Source of the DNA: Limnohabitans sp. B9-3
GTDB lineage: Bacteria > Pseudomonadota > Gammaproteobacteria > Burkholderiales > Burkholderiaceae_C
Reading direction: 5' to 3'
Length of the DNA: 64,000 nucleotides
NCBI RefSeq assembly: GCF_002778325.1
Contig: NZ_NESI01000002.1
Location: 248,001-312,000, forward strand
Part shown: positions 35,676 through 43,778 of the stretch, one piece after another
How positions within the stretch are numbered: the stretch's first letter is position 1
Layout: every line of letters begins with the position of its first letter
Notes under the pieces: generated by a model
Told to the model about the DNA's origin: nothing
The model's input: the letters and a program-made list of their open reading frames with translations, nothing else
Database searches by the model: none
Translations under genes and position numbers: made by a program

Positions 35676-37301
35676 TCAGACCACTGGCGCTTTCACCGAA
35701 CCCCACACCGCTTCAATGGCCATGCCGATGGCCAGCAAATTGGCATCCGAGCCCAAGGGACCGTCAATCTCCATGCCCACTGGCAAGCCGCCAGCTGTCA
35801 TGCCCGCAGGGATCGACAGACTAGGAAGGCCGGCGTTGGTGCACGGGTCGGTGTTGCGGATACAGGTGCCAAAGGTGTCTTTGTCCTTTTGCTCAACACC
35901 ACCGACGGTGTAGCTGAGTTTGTCGGAACCTTTGGCGGCGTCGATCTTGGGTGCGGCCAGCAAGGTGGTGGGGAACAAAACGCACTCCACGCCTTGTGCC
36001 GAAAAGTAGTCTTTATAAAGTTTTTGCAGTTGTGCGCGTCCACCCGTAACGGCAACCATGGCGGCGTCATAAGCGCCATTGCCGGGGGCGGGACCAAACA
36101 CATCTCCCGCGATCGCACCAAAAGCACCTTGCACATCGGGGCTGGCCAATCCGGCGATCACAGCTGCAACGGTACGAACGGGCGCGTTGTTGGCATTCAA
36201 GTAGGCCGGAATGGCTGTGACGGGTTCGTGCAGCGCAATTGGGAAAGACACCGCGTCGTTGAGCGCCATGATGCCGGACAAATCAGCCTCCACAAAGACC
36301 ACACCGGCATCGGCCAGCTTTTTCTTGGCCGCTTCAGCCACAGGCTTCACGCTGTCGTCCAGGCCCGTCCAGAAGGCGGCGGGAATGCCGATTTTCAGAC
36401 CTTTGAGCGCTTTGGCTGTGGGCACAGTGCCACCCGTGATGACCGCATCGAGCAGGGCAATGTCTGCGACTGTTCGACCCATGGGGCCCACCGTGTCTCG
36501 CGTGGTGCTGATGGGCAGCGCATCATTGGCGGTATCGCGGTAGCGGCGGTCCGTGCCACCATCCCCCACCGAAGGGCGAAAGCCTGCAATGCCGCAAAAC
36601 GACGCCGGTACGCGGGTGGAACCACCCGTGTCAGTGCCCAGACCTGCTGGCGCGAAGCGAGCAGCCACCGCGATGGCTGTACCACCTGATGAGCCACCAG
36701 GAATTCGGCTCGTGTCATAGGGGTTCTTGCCGGCACGTGTGGCAAGGCCTGATTGGTCGGTGCCCAGCGTGAAGTTGGTGGTGGTGATGCCAAAGGCCCA
36801 CTCGTGCAAATTGGATTTGCCCAAAATGATGGCGCCAGCATCCAGCAGTTTTTGCACCGAGGGCGCGTTGCTTGTGGGCTGGAAATTGCGCAGCGATGAC
36901 GTGCCACCCGTGGTCTTCATGTCTTTGGTGTTGATGTTGTCTTTGACCACAACCGGCAAGCCGGCCAAAGCGCCCAATGGGGTGCCAGCGGTTTTAGCAG
37001 CATCAACGGCTTTAGCGGCTTTTAATGCCTCACTCTCGTTCAAGAAAATCATGCCGTTCAGACCACTGGCTGCTTTGGCGCGGGCGATCATGGCGGCCAT
37101 GTAGGTTTCGGCCTTGAGCGTGCCGTTTTTAATGCTTGTCACCACTTGGGTGGCGGTCAAGGCCAGCAAGGGATCTTCAGAGGTGGAAGCGGAATCGCCG
37201 CCGCAAGCCGTCAACCCTGCGCCAACGCCGCCGAACATGGCAGCAGCTGATACAGCGCCTGTGCTTTTGAAAAAATTTCGCCGTGATGCATTGGGGTTCA
37301 T
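35676..37301 (-). CDS. Exported amidase signature family amidase with Tat/lipoprotein signal
   Basis: 541 residues. The N-terminus has a twin-arginine motif (SRRNFFKSTG, Arg7-Arg8), a hydrophobic Ala/Gly stretch and a lipobox LTAC with Cys33, so the enzyme is probably Tat-exported and lipid-anchored. The catalytic triad is intact: Lys120 (LPVVVKDNINTKD), cis-Ser204 in IPGGSSGGTA and Ser228 in GTDTGGSTRVPAS. GGAGAC precedes the ATG. It therefore hydrolyses amides outside the cytoplasm, unlike the two cytoplasmic amidases in this window. LuxR paralogue 2 lies 101 bp upstream on the same strand and may be co-transcribed. Confidence 0.9.
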   Translation of the reverse strand: MNPNASRRNFFKSTGAVSAAAMFGGVGAGLTACGGDSASTSEDPLLALTATQVVTSIKNGTLKAETYMAAMIARAKAASGLNGMIFLNESEALKAAKAVDAAKTAGTPLGALAGLPVVVKDNINTKDMKTTGGTSSLRNFQPTSNAPSVQKLLDAGAIILGKSNLHEWAFGITTTNFTLGTDQSGLATRAGKNPYDTSRIPGGSSGGTAIAVAARFAPAGLGTDTGGSTRVPASFCGIAGFRPSVGDGGTDRRYRDTANDALPISTTRDTVGPMGRTVADIALLDAVITGGTVPTAKALKGLKIGIPAAFWTGLDDSVKPVAEAAKKKLADAGVVFVEADLSGIMALNDAVSFPIALHEPVTAIPAYLNANNAPVRTVAAVIAGLASPDVQGAFGAIAGDVFGPAPGNGAYDAAMVAVTGGRAQLQKLYKDYFSAQGVECVLFPTTLLAAPKIDAAKGSDKLSYTVGGVEQKDKDTFGTCIRNTDPCTNAGLPSLSIPAGMTAGGLPVGMEIDGPLGSDANLLAIGMAIEAVWGSVKAPVV

Positions 37302-37402
37302 GAGGGTCTCCTTGGATGTTGAAACGCCCGGATGGACGTTCTCTTCATGCTAGGCAGCCCCCTTGTTTGCGACCATCCTCAAGATTGCGGAGGATGACGC
37401 CC

Positions 37403-38137
37403 TTAGTTCCTCAACTTGTGCACCAGTGCTGCGCGGTTACTCACGCCCACTTTACGGAAAGCGTTTTCCAGGTGCGTGCGCACCGTGGTGCTTGAAATGC
37501 TCAATGCCCGGGCGATTTCTTTGTCGGGCATGCCCAACATCACAAAGCGTGCGGTGTCTTGTTCACGAGGCGTTAAGCGTTGAGACAAGGTGTTGAGTTG
37601 CACTTCATGCCGTTGGGTCGGCCGTTGTGCCCTGGCCAATGCGGTGACGAAAGCCGGCTGCAGCATGTCCAGCAAGCGCATCTCGTCGGGTGTGAAGTTA
37701 TCCCTGCGCTTGTCGCGCCAGATGCGCATGTCACCCAGGTTTTGCCCCTGGTGCCAGGCGTACAGGTTCACCCCCCAGTACAAGCCGTCCTTGTTCAGGA
37801 AATCGTTGAAAAATTCGGTTTTCTTCAGATCTTCAATCGCCAGCACATCGGTGGCACGCACGGCCACCTGGTAGCGTTGCATCAGGGGAGTGATGGGGTC
37901 GTGAAACTGGTAGTAGCTTTCATAGGCCCGCAGGTTGATGGGGTCCATGTTGATCTGGGTGGGCTGTGCAAAGCTCAAAGAGTCTGGCTGCCAGACATAG
38001 CTGGCATAAAACTGTGCCCCCAGCAATTGCATGACCAAGTCACCCATGATTTCACGGATTTCCTGCTCTTCGTGCGGTTCAGCCAAGGTCTGCATGATGC
38101 TACCCAGCAGTTGGGTTTGCTTGCCTGTCAGATACAT
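37403..38137 (-). CDS. LuxR-type transcriptional regulator without receiver (paralogue 2)
   Basis: 244 residues: an N-terminal sensor-like domain with RAYESYYQFHDPITP at 70-84 and DGLYWGVNLYAW at 117-128, and a C-terminal LuxR helix-turn-helix (LTPREQDTARFVMLGMPDKE, ISSTTVRTHLENAFRKVG). It aligns without gaps to paralogue 1 (33673-34452) over the first 130 residues. Here the gene stands just upstream of the exported amidase on the same strand. The 138-bp region before its start contains a 10-bp direct repeat. The ligand is unknown; an amide or acid handled by the neighbouring enzymes is the simplest guess. Confidence 0.85.
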   Translation of the reverse strand: MYLTGKQTQLLGSIMQTLAEPHEEQEIREIMGDLVMQLLGAQFYASYVWQPDSLSFAQPTQINMDPINLRAYESYYQFHDPITPLMQRYQVAVRATDVLAIEDLKKTEFFNDFLNKDGLYWGVNLYAWHQGQNLGDMRIWRDKRRDNFTPDEMRLLDMLQPAFVTALARAQRPTQRHEVQLNTLSQRLTPREQDTARFVMLGMPDKEIARALSISSTTVRTHLENAFRKVGVSNRAALVHKLRN

Positions 38138-38198
38138 CGGGGGTCCTTGGCGCTCATATTTTTAGCGTGCATAAATTACATCCTGACAAGGTTCGCCA

Positions 38199-38249
38199 TT
38201 GCACAGGGGTTTATCCCATCCTGTTTTTAAAGGATGGTCTTGCACAGGG
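38199..38249. promoter_or_regulatory. Direct repeat TTGCACAGGG upstream of LuxR paralogue 2
   Basis: TTGCACAGGG occurs at 38199-38208 and again at 38240-38249, 41 bp apart, close to four helical turns. Both copies lie in the gap between the LysR stop (38276) and the LuxR start (38137). Spacing on one face of the helix suggests a two-site regulator binding region. An ATGACC/GGTCAT hairpin (38260-38279) at the LysR stop lacks a T run. Confidence 0.35.
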
Positions 38250-38275
38250 TTTTGCGGTGATGACCTCGCATGCGG

Positions 38276-39235
38276 TCATGTCAGAAATTTTTCAACTTCA
38301 GGTTCCGTCAAGGGCAGTAACGCCACGCCCTCTAAAAGTTGAAAATCGCCTGCTTGCAGTTGTGCAATGAACAAGCGCAAAAATGCGCGGGTACACGGCA
38401 TCAGATCGCGCTCAGTGGCGCGCGAGATATGAATGGCGCGGTGAAAATCTCCAAAATCCAAGGCCCTGTGTGTGGTTTGGGTGTGGGTCGAAGACTGACA
38501 ACTCAAGCTGGGTAAAAACGTCATACCCAAACCTGCCGCGATCATGCCCACCAAGGTGGATTGCTGATCGACTTCGATCAAGGGCACAGGACTTTGGATC
38601 TTGTCGAGCAGCGGGTTGACCATGTCTCGAATGGCCCCACGCCGCATCACGATGAACTGCTGACGCTGCAAATCTTTCAAGCGAATCTGTGCTTGTTGCG
38701 CCAACGGGGCTGCGCTGCAGCCGACCCACCGCAAACGGTCTTTTAGTATGGGCAGGTTTTTAAGATTTTCGCCATTTTGAGAATTCGAAAAAATAGCGAA
38801 ATCACCTTCACCCGATTGCATCAACACGCGCAGTTGGGGGTCGGGATGGTCATGCACTTGAATCGTAACCTCTGGATGCAAGTCGCCATAGGACTTCACC
38901 ACCCTCGGAAGAAGCAGATGGGCGACAGAGGGAATGCTGAGCACACTCACACTGCCGTGCTGGCCATTCGCCCACTGTTGCGTGTTGTGCAGCAAGCGTT
39001 TGTTCATTTCAAGCACCCGTTGTGCATCCCTGAAAAACACGACCCCTGCGGGTGTTAGTTGGAGGGAGCGGGTGGTGCGCGCCATGAGTTTGACGCCCGC
39101 GATGGTTTCCAAATTTGCAATCGCCTGACTGAATGCAGGTTGCCCCATGTGCAACTGACGGGCCGCTTTGATCATGGAGCCAGTTTCGATGGCGCTGACA
39201 AAGGCTTGTAAATGCCGAGGGTTAAAGTAATTCAT
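38276..39235 (-). CDS. LysR-family transcriptional regulator (sulfatase operon)
   Basis: 319 residues. The N-terminal winged helix is MNYFNPRHLQAFVSAIETGS with QPAFSQAIANLETIAGVKLM as the recognition region; the effector domain starts near residue 92 (GSVSVLSIPSVAHLLLPRVV). It is divergent from the sulfatase gene over 92 bp, the standard arrangement for a LysR protein and its target. The gap holds an ATGATTCAT palindrome. The coinducer may be a sulfated compound or its product (inference). Confidence 0.93.
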   Translation of the reverse strand: MNYFNPRHLQAFVSAIETGSMIKAARQLHMGQPAFSQAIANLETIAGVKLMARTTRSLQLTPAGVVFFRDAQRVLEMNKRLLHNTQQWANGQHGSVSVLSIPSVAHLLLPRVVKSYGDLHPEVTIQVHDHPDPQLRVLMQSGEGDFAIFSNSQNGENLKNLPILKDRLRWVGCSAAPLAQQAQIRLKDLQRQQFIVMRRGAIRDMVNPLLDKIQSPVPLIEVDQQSTLVGMIAAGLGMTFLPSLSCQSSTHTQTTHRALDFGDFHRAIHISRATERDLMPCTRAFLRLFIAQLQAGDFQLLEGVALLPLTEPEVEKFLT

Positions 39236-39247
39236 TTAAATCAAATA

Positions 39248-39256
39248 ATGATTCAT
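39248..39256. promoter_or_regulatory. Palindrome ATGATTCAT in LysR/sulfatase intergenic region
   Basis: A 9-bp palindrome (ATGA-T-TCAT) lies 13 bp from the LysR start in an A+T-rich stretch of the 92-bp divergent promoter region. It is a possible autoregulatory operator. It is short enough to be chance. Confidence 0.25.
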
Positions 39257-39327
39257 AAAAATCGATTTGTAGCATGGATTGAAGTTGACTAGCATGCACC
39301 ACAAGTTGACCCAGAGAACCATTGCCC

Positions 39328-40845
39328 ATGAAAACTGTTTTCGTTCTTTTTGACTCGCTCAATCGCAAAGCCTTGAGTTGCTATGGCGGCAAAGATATCG
39401 CCACCCCCAATTTCCAACGATTGGCAGACCACTCTGTGGTGTTTGACAACCACTATGTGGGCAGCTTGCCTTGCATGCCTGCCAGGCGGGACTTGCACAC
39501 GGGGCGACTGAACTTCTTACATCGCGGGTGGGGGCCGCTGGAGCCGTTTGACCATTCATTTGCAGCGCTGCTTCACAAACACAATGTCTACAGCCATTTG
39601 ATTTCAGACCACTTCCATTACTGGGGTGATGGCGGCGCCACTTACCACAACCGGTACGACACCTACGACTTCATTCGCGGTCAAGAAGGTGACCCTTGGA
39701 AAGCGATGGTGGATCCGCCATGGAAACGCTTCAAAGAGATGTACCACCCTGTTCAATATTCAGAGCAGCGGCGCAACAAGTTGTCGCGCAACATGATCAA
39801 CCGCGAACACATCAAGGAATACTCAGACTTTCCATCGGTCAGGTGCTTTGATTCAGGCTTGGATTTTCTCAACACCAACCAAAGCGCAGACCAATGGTTG
39901 TTGCACCTGGAAACGTTTGATCCGCATGAGCCTTTCCATGCACCCAAAGAATTTCGCCAAGCATTTTCGACCGATTACAGAGGTCCAACACTGGACTGGC
40001 CTCCCTATGCGCGCGTGACCGAGACCTTTGACGAATGCGAAGAGTTGCGCGCCAATTACGCCGCCATCATCGCGCTGTGTGACCATGAGTTGGGGCGGTT
40101 GCTTGACCATTTTGATGCCCACGATTTGTGGAAAGACACCGCCTTGATCGTCACCACAGACCATGGATTTTTGCTGGGTGAACACGACTGGTGGGCAAAA
40201 AATATCATGCCGTGCTACAACGAAGTGGCGCACATTCCGCTGTTCATTCACCATCCCGATCACGCTGCGCAAGCCGGCACCCGAAGGCAGTTGCTCACCC
40301 AAACCATGGACATCATGCCCACGCTGATGGACATTTATGGGGCGCCGCTACCGCCCGAGGTGACCGCTCATTCTTTGCTACCCGCCTTGGCAGATGTGCA
40401 GTTGCGCAACCGTGAAGCCTGTATTTACGGTGTTTTTGGCAGCGCTGTGAACGTGACCGATGGTCGTTACACCAGCTTCATTTATCCGCCTGATGTGCAT
40501 GGGGGCGACTTGAACCAATACACCTTGATGCCGATGCACATGAAAGAGTTTTTCAGCATTGACGAGTTGCAGCAAGCGCAACTGGTGCCTTCGATGCCCT
40601 TTTCGAGGACCGCTCCGGTGATGAAAATTCCGGCCACGCCCAAATCGCCTTTTTACAACCATCAAGGGCCTGGCACCTTGAAAGACACCGTCTCCGCGGT
40701 GTTTGATTTGCAAACAGATCCTTTGCAAAAAATACCGTTGACAGATCCCGGCATCCAAGCACGCATGCACCAATTGGCGATTGACCAAATGAAAGTTCAA
40801 CACGCACCGGCTGAATATTTCGACCGACTTGCACTGGCCGCATGA
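39328..40845 (+). CDS. Sulfatase (arylsulfatase/phosphonate monoester hydrolase superfamily), no signal peptide
   Basis: 505 residues of the type I sulfatase fold. The formylglycine motif is CMPARRDLHTG with Cys49 as the residue to be modified (CxPxR). Metal ligands are suggested by FVLFDSLNRKALSCYGG at the N-terminus and TTDHGFLLGEHDWWAK in the middle. The protein starts MKTVFVLFDSLN without any signal peptide, so it looks cytoplasmic, unlike most bacterial sulfatases. The ATG at 39328 is preferred over an in-frame TTG two codons upstream. A Bug receptor and a mutarotase-like gene follow on the same strand. No sulfatase-maturing enzyme is in the window. Confidence 0.9.
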   Translation: MKTVFVLFDSLNRKALSCYGGKDIATPNFQRLADHSVVFDNHYVGSLPCMPARRDLHTGRLNFLHRGWGPLEPFDHSFAALLHKHNVYSHLISDHFHYWGDGGATYHNRYDTYDFIRGQEGDPWKAMVDPPWKRFKEMYHPVQYSEQRRNKLSRNMINREHIKEYSDFPSVRCFDSGLDFLNTNQSADQWLLHLETFDPHEPFHAPKEFRQAFSTDYRGPTLDWPPYARVTETFDECEELRANYAAIIALCDHELGRLLDHFDAHDLWKDTALIVTTDHGFLLGEHDWWAKNIMPCYNEVAHIPLFIHHPDHAAQAGTRRQLLTQTMDIMPTLMDIYGAPLPPEVTAHSLLPALADVQLRNREACIYGVFGSAVNVTDGRYTSFIYPPDVHGGDLNQYTLMPMHMKEFFSIDELQQAQLVPSMPFSRTAPVMKIPATPKSPFYNHQGPGTLKDTVSAVFDLQTDPLQKIPLTDPGIQARMHQLAIDQMKVQHAPAEYFDRLALAA

Positions 40846-40876
40846 CCACGAATCTCCACATGAAAAGGACTGAACG

Positions 40877-41836
40877 ATGAAATTCCTAACGGCGTTTTTA
40901 ATTTTGATGAGCCCAATTTTCGGAGCTTGGTCGCAGACTGACTTTCCTAATAAGCCGATCACTTTGGTTGTAGCCACCCCCGCAGGTGGTGCAACAGACA
41001 AAACCGTGCGTTTGCTGGCCAAGCAGTTGCAACTTAAGTGGAAAAACGGTGTGGTGGTTGAAAACAGGGCAGGTGCATCAGGCAATATTGCCTCGGCGTA
41101 TGTGGCCAAAGCTAACCCCGATGGCTACACCTTGCTGGTGTCCGCAGGGCCGTTTGCTATCAATCCGAGCCTGTTCAAAACCTTACCTTTTGACACCAAA
41201 AAGGACTTTGTGCCCATTGCACAGATTTCCAGCTTTGCCAGCGTGCTGTTGGTTCACGAGTCCTTTCCAGGCAAAACTTTGAATGACTTCATCGCCACGG
41301 CCAAAAACTCAAAAGAGCCGTTGGCCTATGCCTCAGCGGGCAGCGGAACCGCGCAACATCTGGGTGTGGAGTTGTTAAAAAGCAAACTCAAATTGAACCT
41401 TAACCACATTCCCTACAAGGGTGGCGCACCCGCCATGAACGACTTGTTGGCGGGTCACGTCAAAGTCATGTTGGCAGGCATGGGTGATGCAAGCCCGCAT
41501 CTGAACTCGGGCAGGGTCCTTCCATTGGTCACCACAGGAAAGACCCGCTCAGCCTTGTTGCCCAACATCCCAACCCTGCAAGAGTTGGGGATTTTGGACT
41601 TTGACGCTTCCGGCTGGTGCGGCTTGCACGCCCCCGCAGGAACGCCCGCTGAACTTATCAACAAGATCAATCAAGATGTCATGGCCGCATTGGCCGATCC
41701 AGCCGTGCGTCAAGGCATGGCCGCCATGGATGTCGAGCCTCGGCCTACCTCCGTCCAAGAGTTTAGGCAGTTCATGGACAGTCAGTTCGTCAAGTGGAAA
41801 GAGGCTGTCGAATTCTCCGGCGCCAAGGCAGATTGA
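40877..41836 (+). CDS. Bug-family periplasmic solute-binding protein (sulfatase operon)
   Basis: 319 residues: signal peptide (MKFLTAFLILMSPIFGAWSQ), then FPNKPITLVVATPAGGATDK and VVVENRAGASGNIASAYVA, the Bug ligand-binding turns. It starts 31 bp behind the sulfatase with AAAGGAC in front, and 11 bp separate it from the mutarotase, so the three genes form one operon. Its ligand is probably the imported substrate or a carboxylated product of the pathway (inference). Confidence 0.92.
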   Translation: MKFLTAFLILMSPIFGAWSQTDFPNKPITLVVATPAGGATDKTVRLLAKQLQLKWKNGVVVENRAGASGNIASAYVAKANPDGYTLLVSAGPFAINPSLFKTLPFDTKKDFVPIAQISSFASVLLVHESFPGKTLNDFIATAKNSKEPLAYASAGSGTAQHLGVELLKSKLKLNLNHIPYKGGAPAMNDLLAGHVKVMLAGMGDASPHLNSGRVLPLVTTGKTRSALLPNIPTLQELGILDFDASGWCGLHAPAGTPAELINKINQDVMAALADPAVRQGMAAMDVEPRPTSVQEFRQFMDSQFVKWKEAVEFSGAKAD

Positions 41837-41847
41837 GCCATCTGCGC

Positions 41848-42771
41848 ATGCCTGACTTGGCCGTTTGTCCCAAGGTTCGTCTTCAGGCGGGTCGTTACGC
41901 TGCAGAAATTTCGCCGTCAGCCGGAGGGCGTCTGCTTTCTTTGACATACAAGGACGGGCAAACGCCTATCGATTGCATCGTGCCTTGGCCCAACGAAGAG
42001 CTGTTTCACCCGCATGACTGGCCTAAAGCAGGCGCATTTGTGATGTTGCCATTCACCAACCGACTAGCGCCTGCGCAGTTCATGTGGTTTGGCAAAGACA
42101 TCACACTGGACAATGCATCACCGAGCCAGCAGGGATTGCATGGCTTTGGACATCGACGTCCTTGGCAACTGTTGCAAGCCACCCGTAGCAGCGCAGAATT
42201 GCAAATGGTGCACGCGGGCGCAGATTCCGAATGGCCATGGTCATTTGAGGCCGGCTTGTTGTACAAGCTCAGTGAGGCTGGGTTACAGGTTCAAATTTCC
42301 GTTCGCAACACATCGTCCGAGGTCATGCCCTTGAGTTTGGGTTGGCACCCTTTTTTGCCTAACGCGGCGTCAGCTTCTCACCACACTGATACATGGCGCG
42401 TTCACGCACAACGACAACACGCGATTGGATTAGACGGTTTAGGCCGTGCTGAAGCTGGTATGACTCAAGGTCCGATGCAAACCTTTCCCTTGCCTCTAGA
42501 ACAGGCAGGCACCATCGCTTATGAGAATTACAGCGGCCAAGTCAAGCTGCCATTGACGCGGGACTGGCAATTGACGTTGCGCAGCCAGCATGCCCCTCAT
42601 TTGCTGATTCACACCCCATTGGGGTTCAGGCACGTTTGCGTGGAGCCAATCAGCGCTTTGCCTGGCGCTTTGCGGTTCACAGCGCTCGCGCAAGAGCTGC
42701 TTAGCTTGTCGCCTAGCGAGAACCGCTCTTTGGTTTGCACTTTGTGCTTGGAGGGTGCCTCTGAAACATAA
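41848..42771 (+). CDS. Aldose 1-epimerase / galactose mutarotase-like protein
   Basis: About 307 residues from ATG 41848. The family landmarks are present: YAAEISPSAGGRLLSLTYKD at the N-terminus, GLHGFGHRRPWQLL with the active-site His, LSLGWHPFLPNA with the second His, and HVCVEPISALPGA with the Glu acting as general base. It would interconvert alpha and beta anomers of a free sugar. Upstream in-frame codons inside the Bug gene are open but not coding. Its presence behind a sulfatase and a receptor suggests that the pathway yields a reducing sugar or sugar acid (inference). Confidence 0.85.
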   Translation: MPDLAVCPKVRLQAGRYAAEISPSAGGRLLSLTYKDGQTPIDCIVPWPNEELFHPHDWPKAGAFVMLPFTNRLAPAQFMWFGKDITLDNASPSQQGLHGFGHRRPWQLLQATRSSAELQMVHAGADSEWPWSFEAGLLYKLSEAGLQVQISVRNTSSEVMPLSLGWHPFLPNAASASHHTDTWRVHAQRQHAIGLDGLGRAEAGMTQGPMQTFPLPLEQAGTIAYENYSGQVKLPLTRDWQLTLRSQHAPHLLIHTPLGFRHVCVEPISALPGALRFTALAQELLSLSPSENRSLVCTLCLEGASET

Positions 42772-42797
42772 AGGCATCAAGGTGAAATGAGGAAAGC

Positions 42798-43778
42798 CTA
42801 TTCGGGTTGAATCCGCGCGACTTTGATCATTCGGCCCCAATCGGCCAGTTGGTCCGTCACGTAGTTTTTGAATTCATCGGGTGAGCGGGTGGGCTGAATG
42901 TCAAAGCCAATGCCGCTGAGTTTGCTTTGCGTTTCGGGATCGGCCATCACCGCTTGAATTTCTTGCGACAAGCGTTCGGCCACAGCTTTTGGCATATTGG
43001 CGGGACCAAAAATGCCATTCCATGCATGCAGATCAAATCCGGGGATGGTCTGCGCCAGCGGTGGTACATCGGGCAGCAATTGTGAATTGCGGTTGTTCGC
43101 CAGTCCCAGCGGCCTAACCTTGCCGGCACGGATCTGCGGCAAAGCCAACGTGAAGTCGACGACATAAAAATCCAGGTGACCGGCCATCAAATCGGTCATG
43201 GCTTGCGGGGCTGATTTGTAAGCCACATTGATCAAATCCAATTGCGCCATTTTTGCCAAGGCCTCGGATGCCAGCATGGAGGTGCCGTTGGGCGACGCAA
43301 AGGCCAATTTTCCGGGATTCTGTTTGGCATAAGACACGAACTCAGCCATATTGCGCACGGGAAGACTGGGTTTGACAACCATCACAAAGGGCATGATGCC
43401 CAAGCGTGCCACGGGTGTGAAGTCTTTAAGAGGGTCGTAGCGCAAGCTCTTGTAAAGGTAGGGGTTGGCTGAATGCGAGGTGGCAGTTGTCAGCAACAAG
43501 GTGTAGCCATCGGGGTTTGCTTTGGCTGCATATTCCACGCCAATTTGGGCGTTGGCACCGGCTCGGTTGTCGACCATCACAGCTTGTTTGAGGCGCTCAG
43601 ATAATTTTTGTGCGACTTGCCGAGCAACGGCATCGGTCCCACTTCCCGCTGCAAACGGAACCACCAAGGTGATCGTTTTTTCGGGGTAGCTCTGAGCCCA
43701 AACTGAAGTGACCGCAAGCCAAACGGTCAAAGACACGGCCAGACAGCGTTTGAGAATTTGAAATGGAGAGGTGCTCAT
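42798..43778 (-). CDS. Bug-family periplasmic solute-binding protein (coupled to MmgE/PrpD)
   Basis: 326 residues from the ATG at 43778, giving a signal peptide (FQILKRCLAVSLTVWLAVTS, cleavage near VWAQ) and the Bug motifs YPEKTITLVVPFAAGSGTDA and VMVDNRAGANAQIGVEYA. The ATG overlaps the stop of the MmgE/PrpD gene as ATGA, which fixes this start over the upstream in-frame codons and implies translational coupling. It converges with the mutarotase gene, with 26 bp between the stops. Confidence 0.92.
   Translation of the reverse strand: MSTSPFQILKRCLAVSLTVWLAVTSVWAQSYPEKTITLVVPFAAGSGTDAVARQVAQKLSERLKQAVMVDNRAGANAQIGVEYAAKANPDGYTLLLTTATSHSANPYLYKSLRYDPLKDFTPVARLGIMPFVMVVKPSLPVRNMAEFVSYAKQNPGKLAFASPNGTSMLASEALAKMAQLDLINVAYKSAPQAMTDLMAGHLDFYVVDFTLALPQIRAGKVRPLGLANNRNSQLLPDVPPLAQTIPGFDLHAWNGIFGPANMPKAVAERLSQEIQAVMADPETQSKLSGIGFDIQPTRSPDEFKNYVTDQLADWGRMIKVARIQPE

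Noticed and set aside
33673-38137. LuxI/LuxR quorum-sensing pair
   Set aside because: No acyl-homoserine-lactone synthase is present, and the sensor domains only faintly resemble autoinducer-binding domains; the proteins are better called LuxR-type regulators of unknown ligand.
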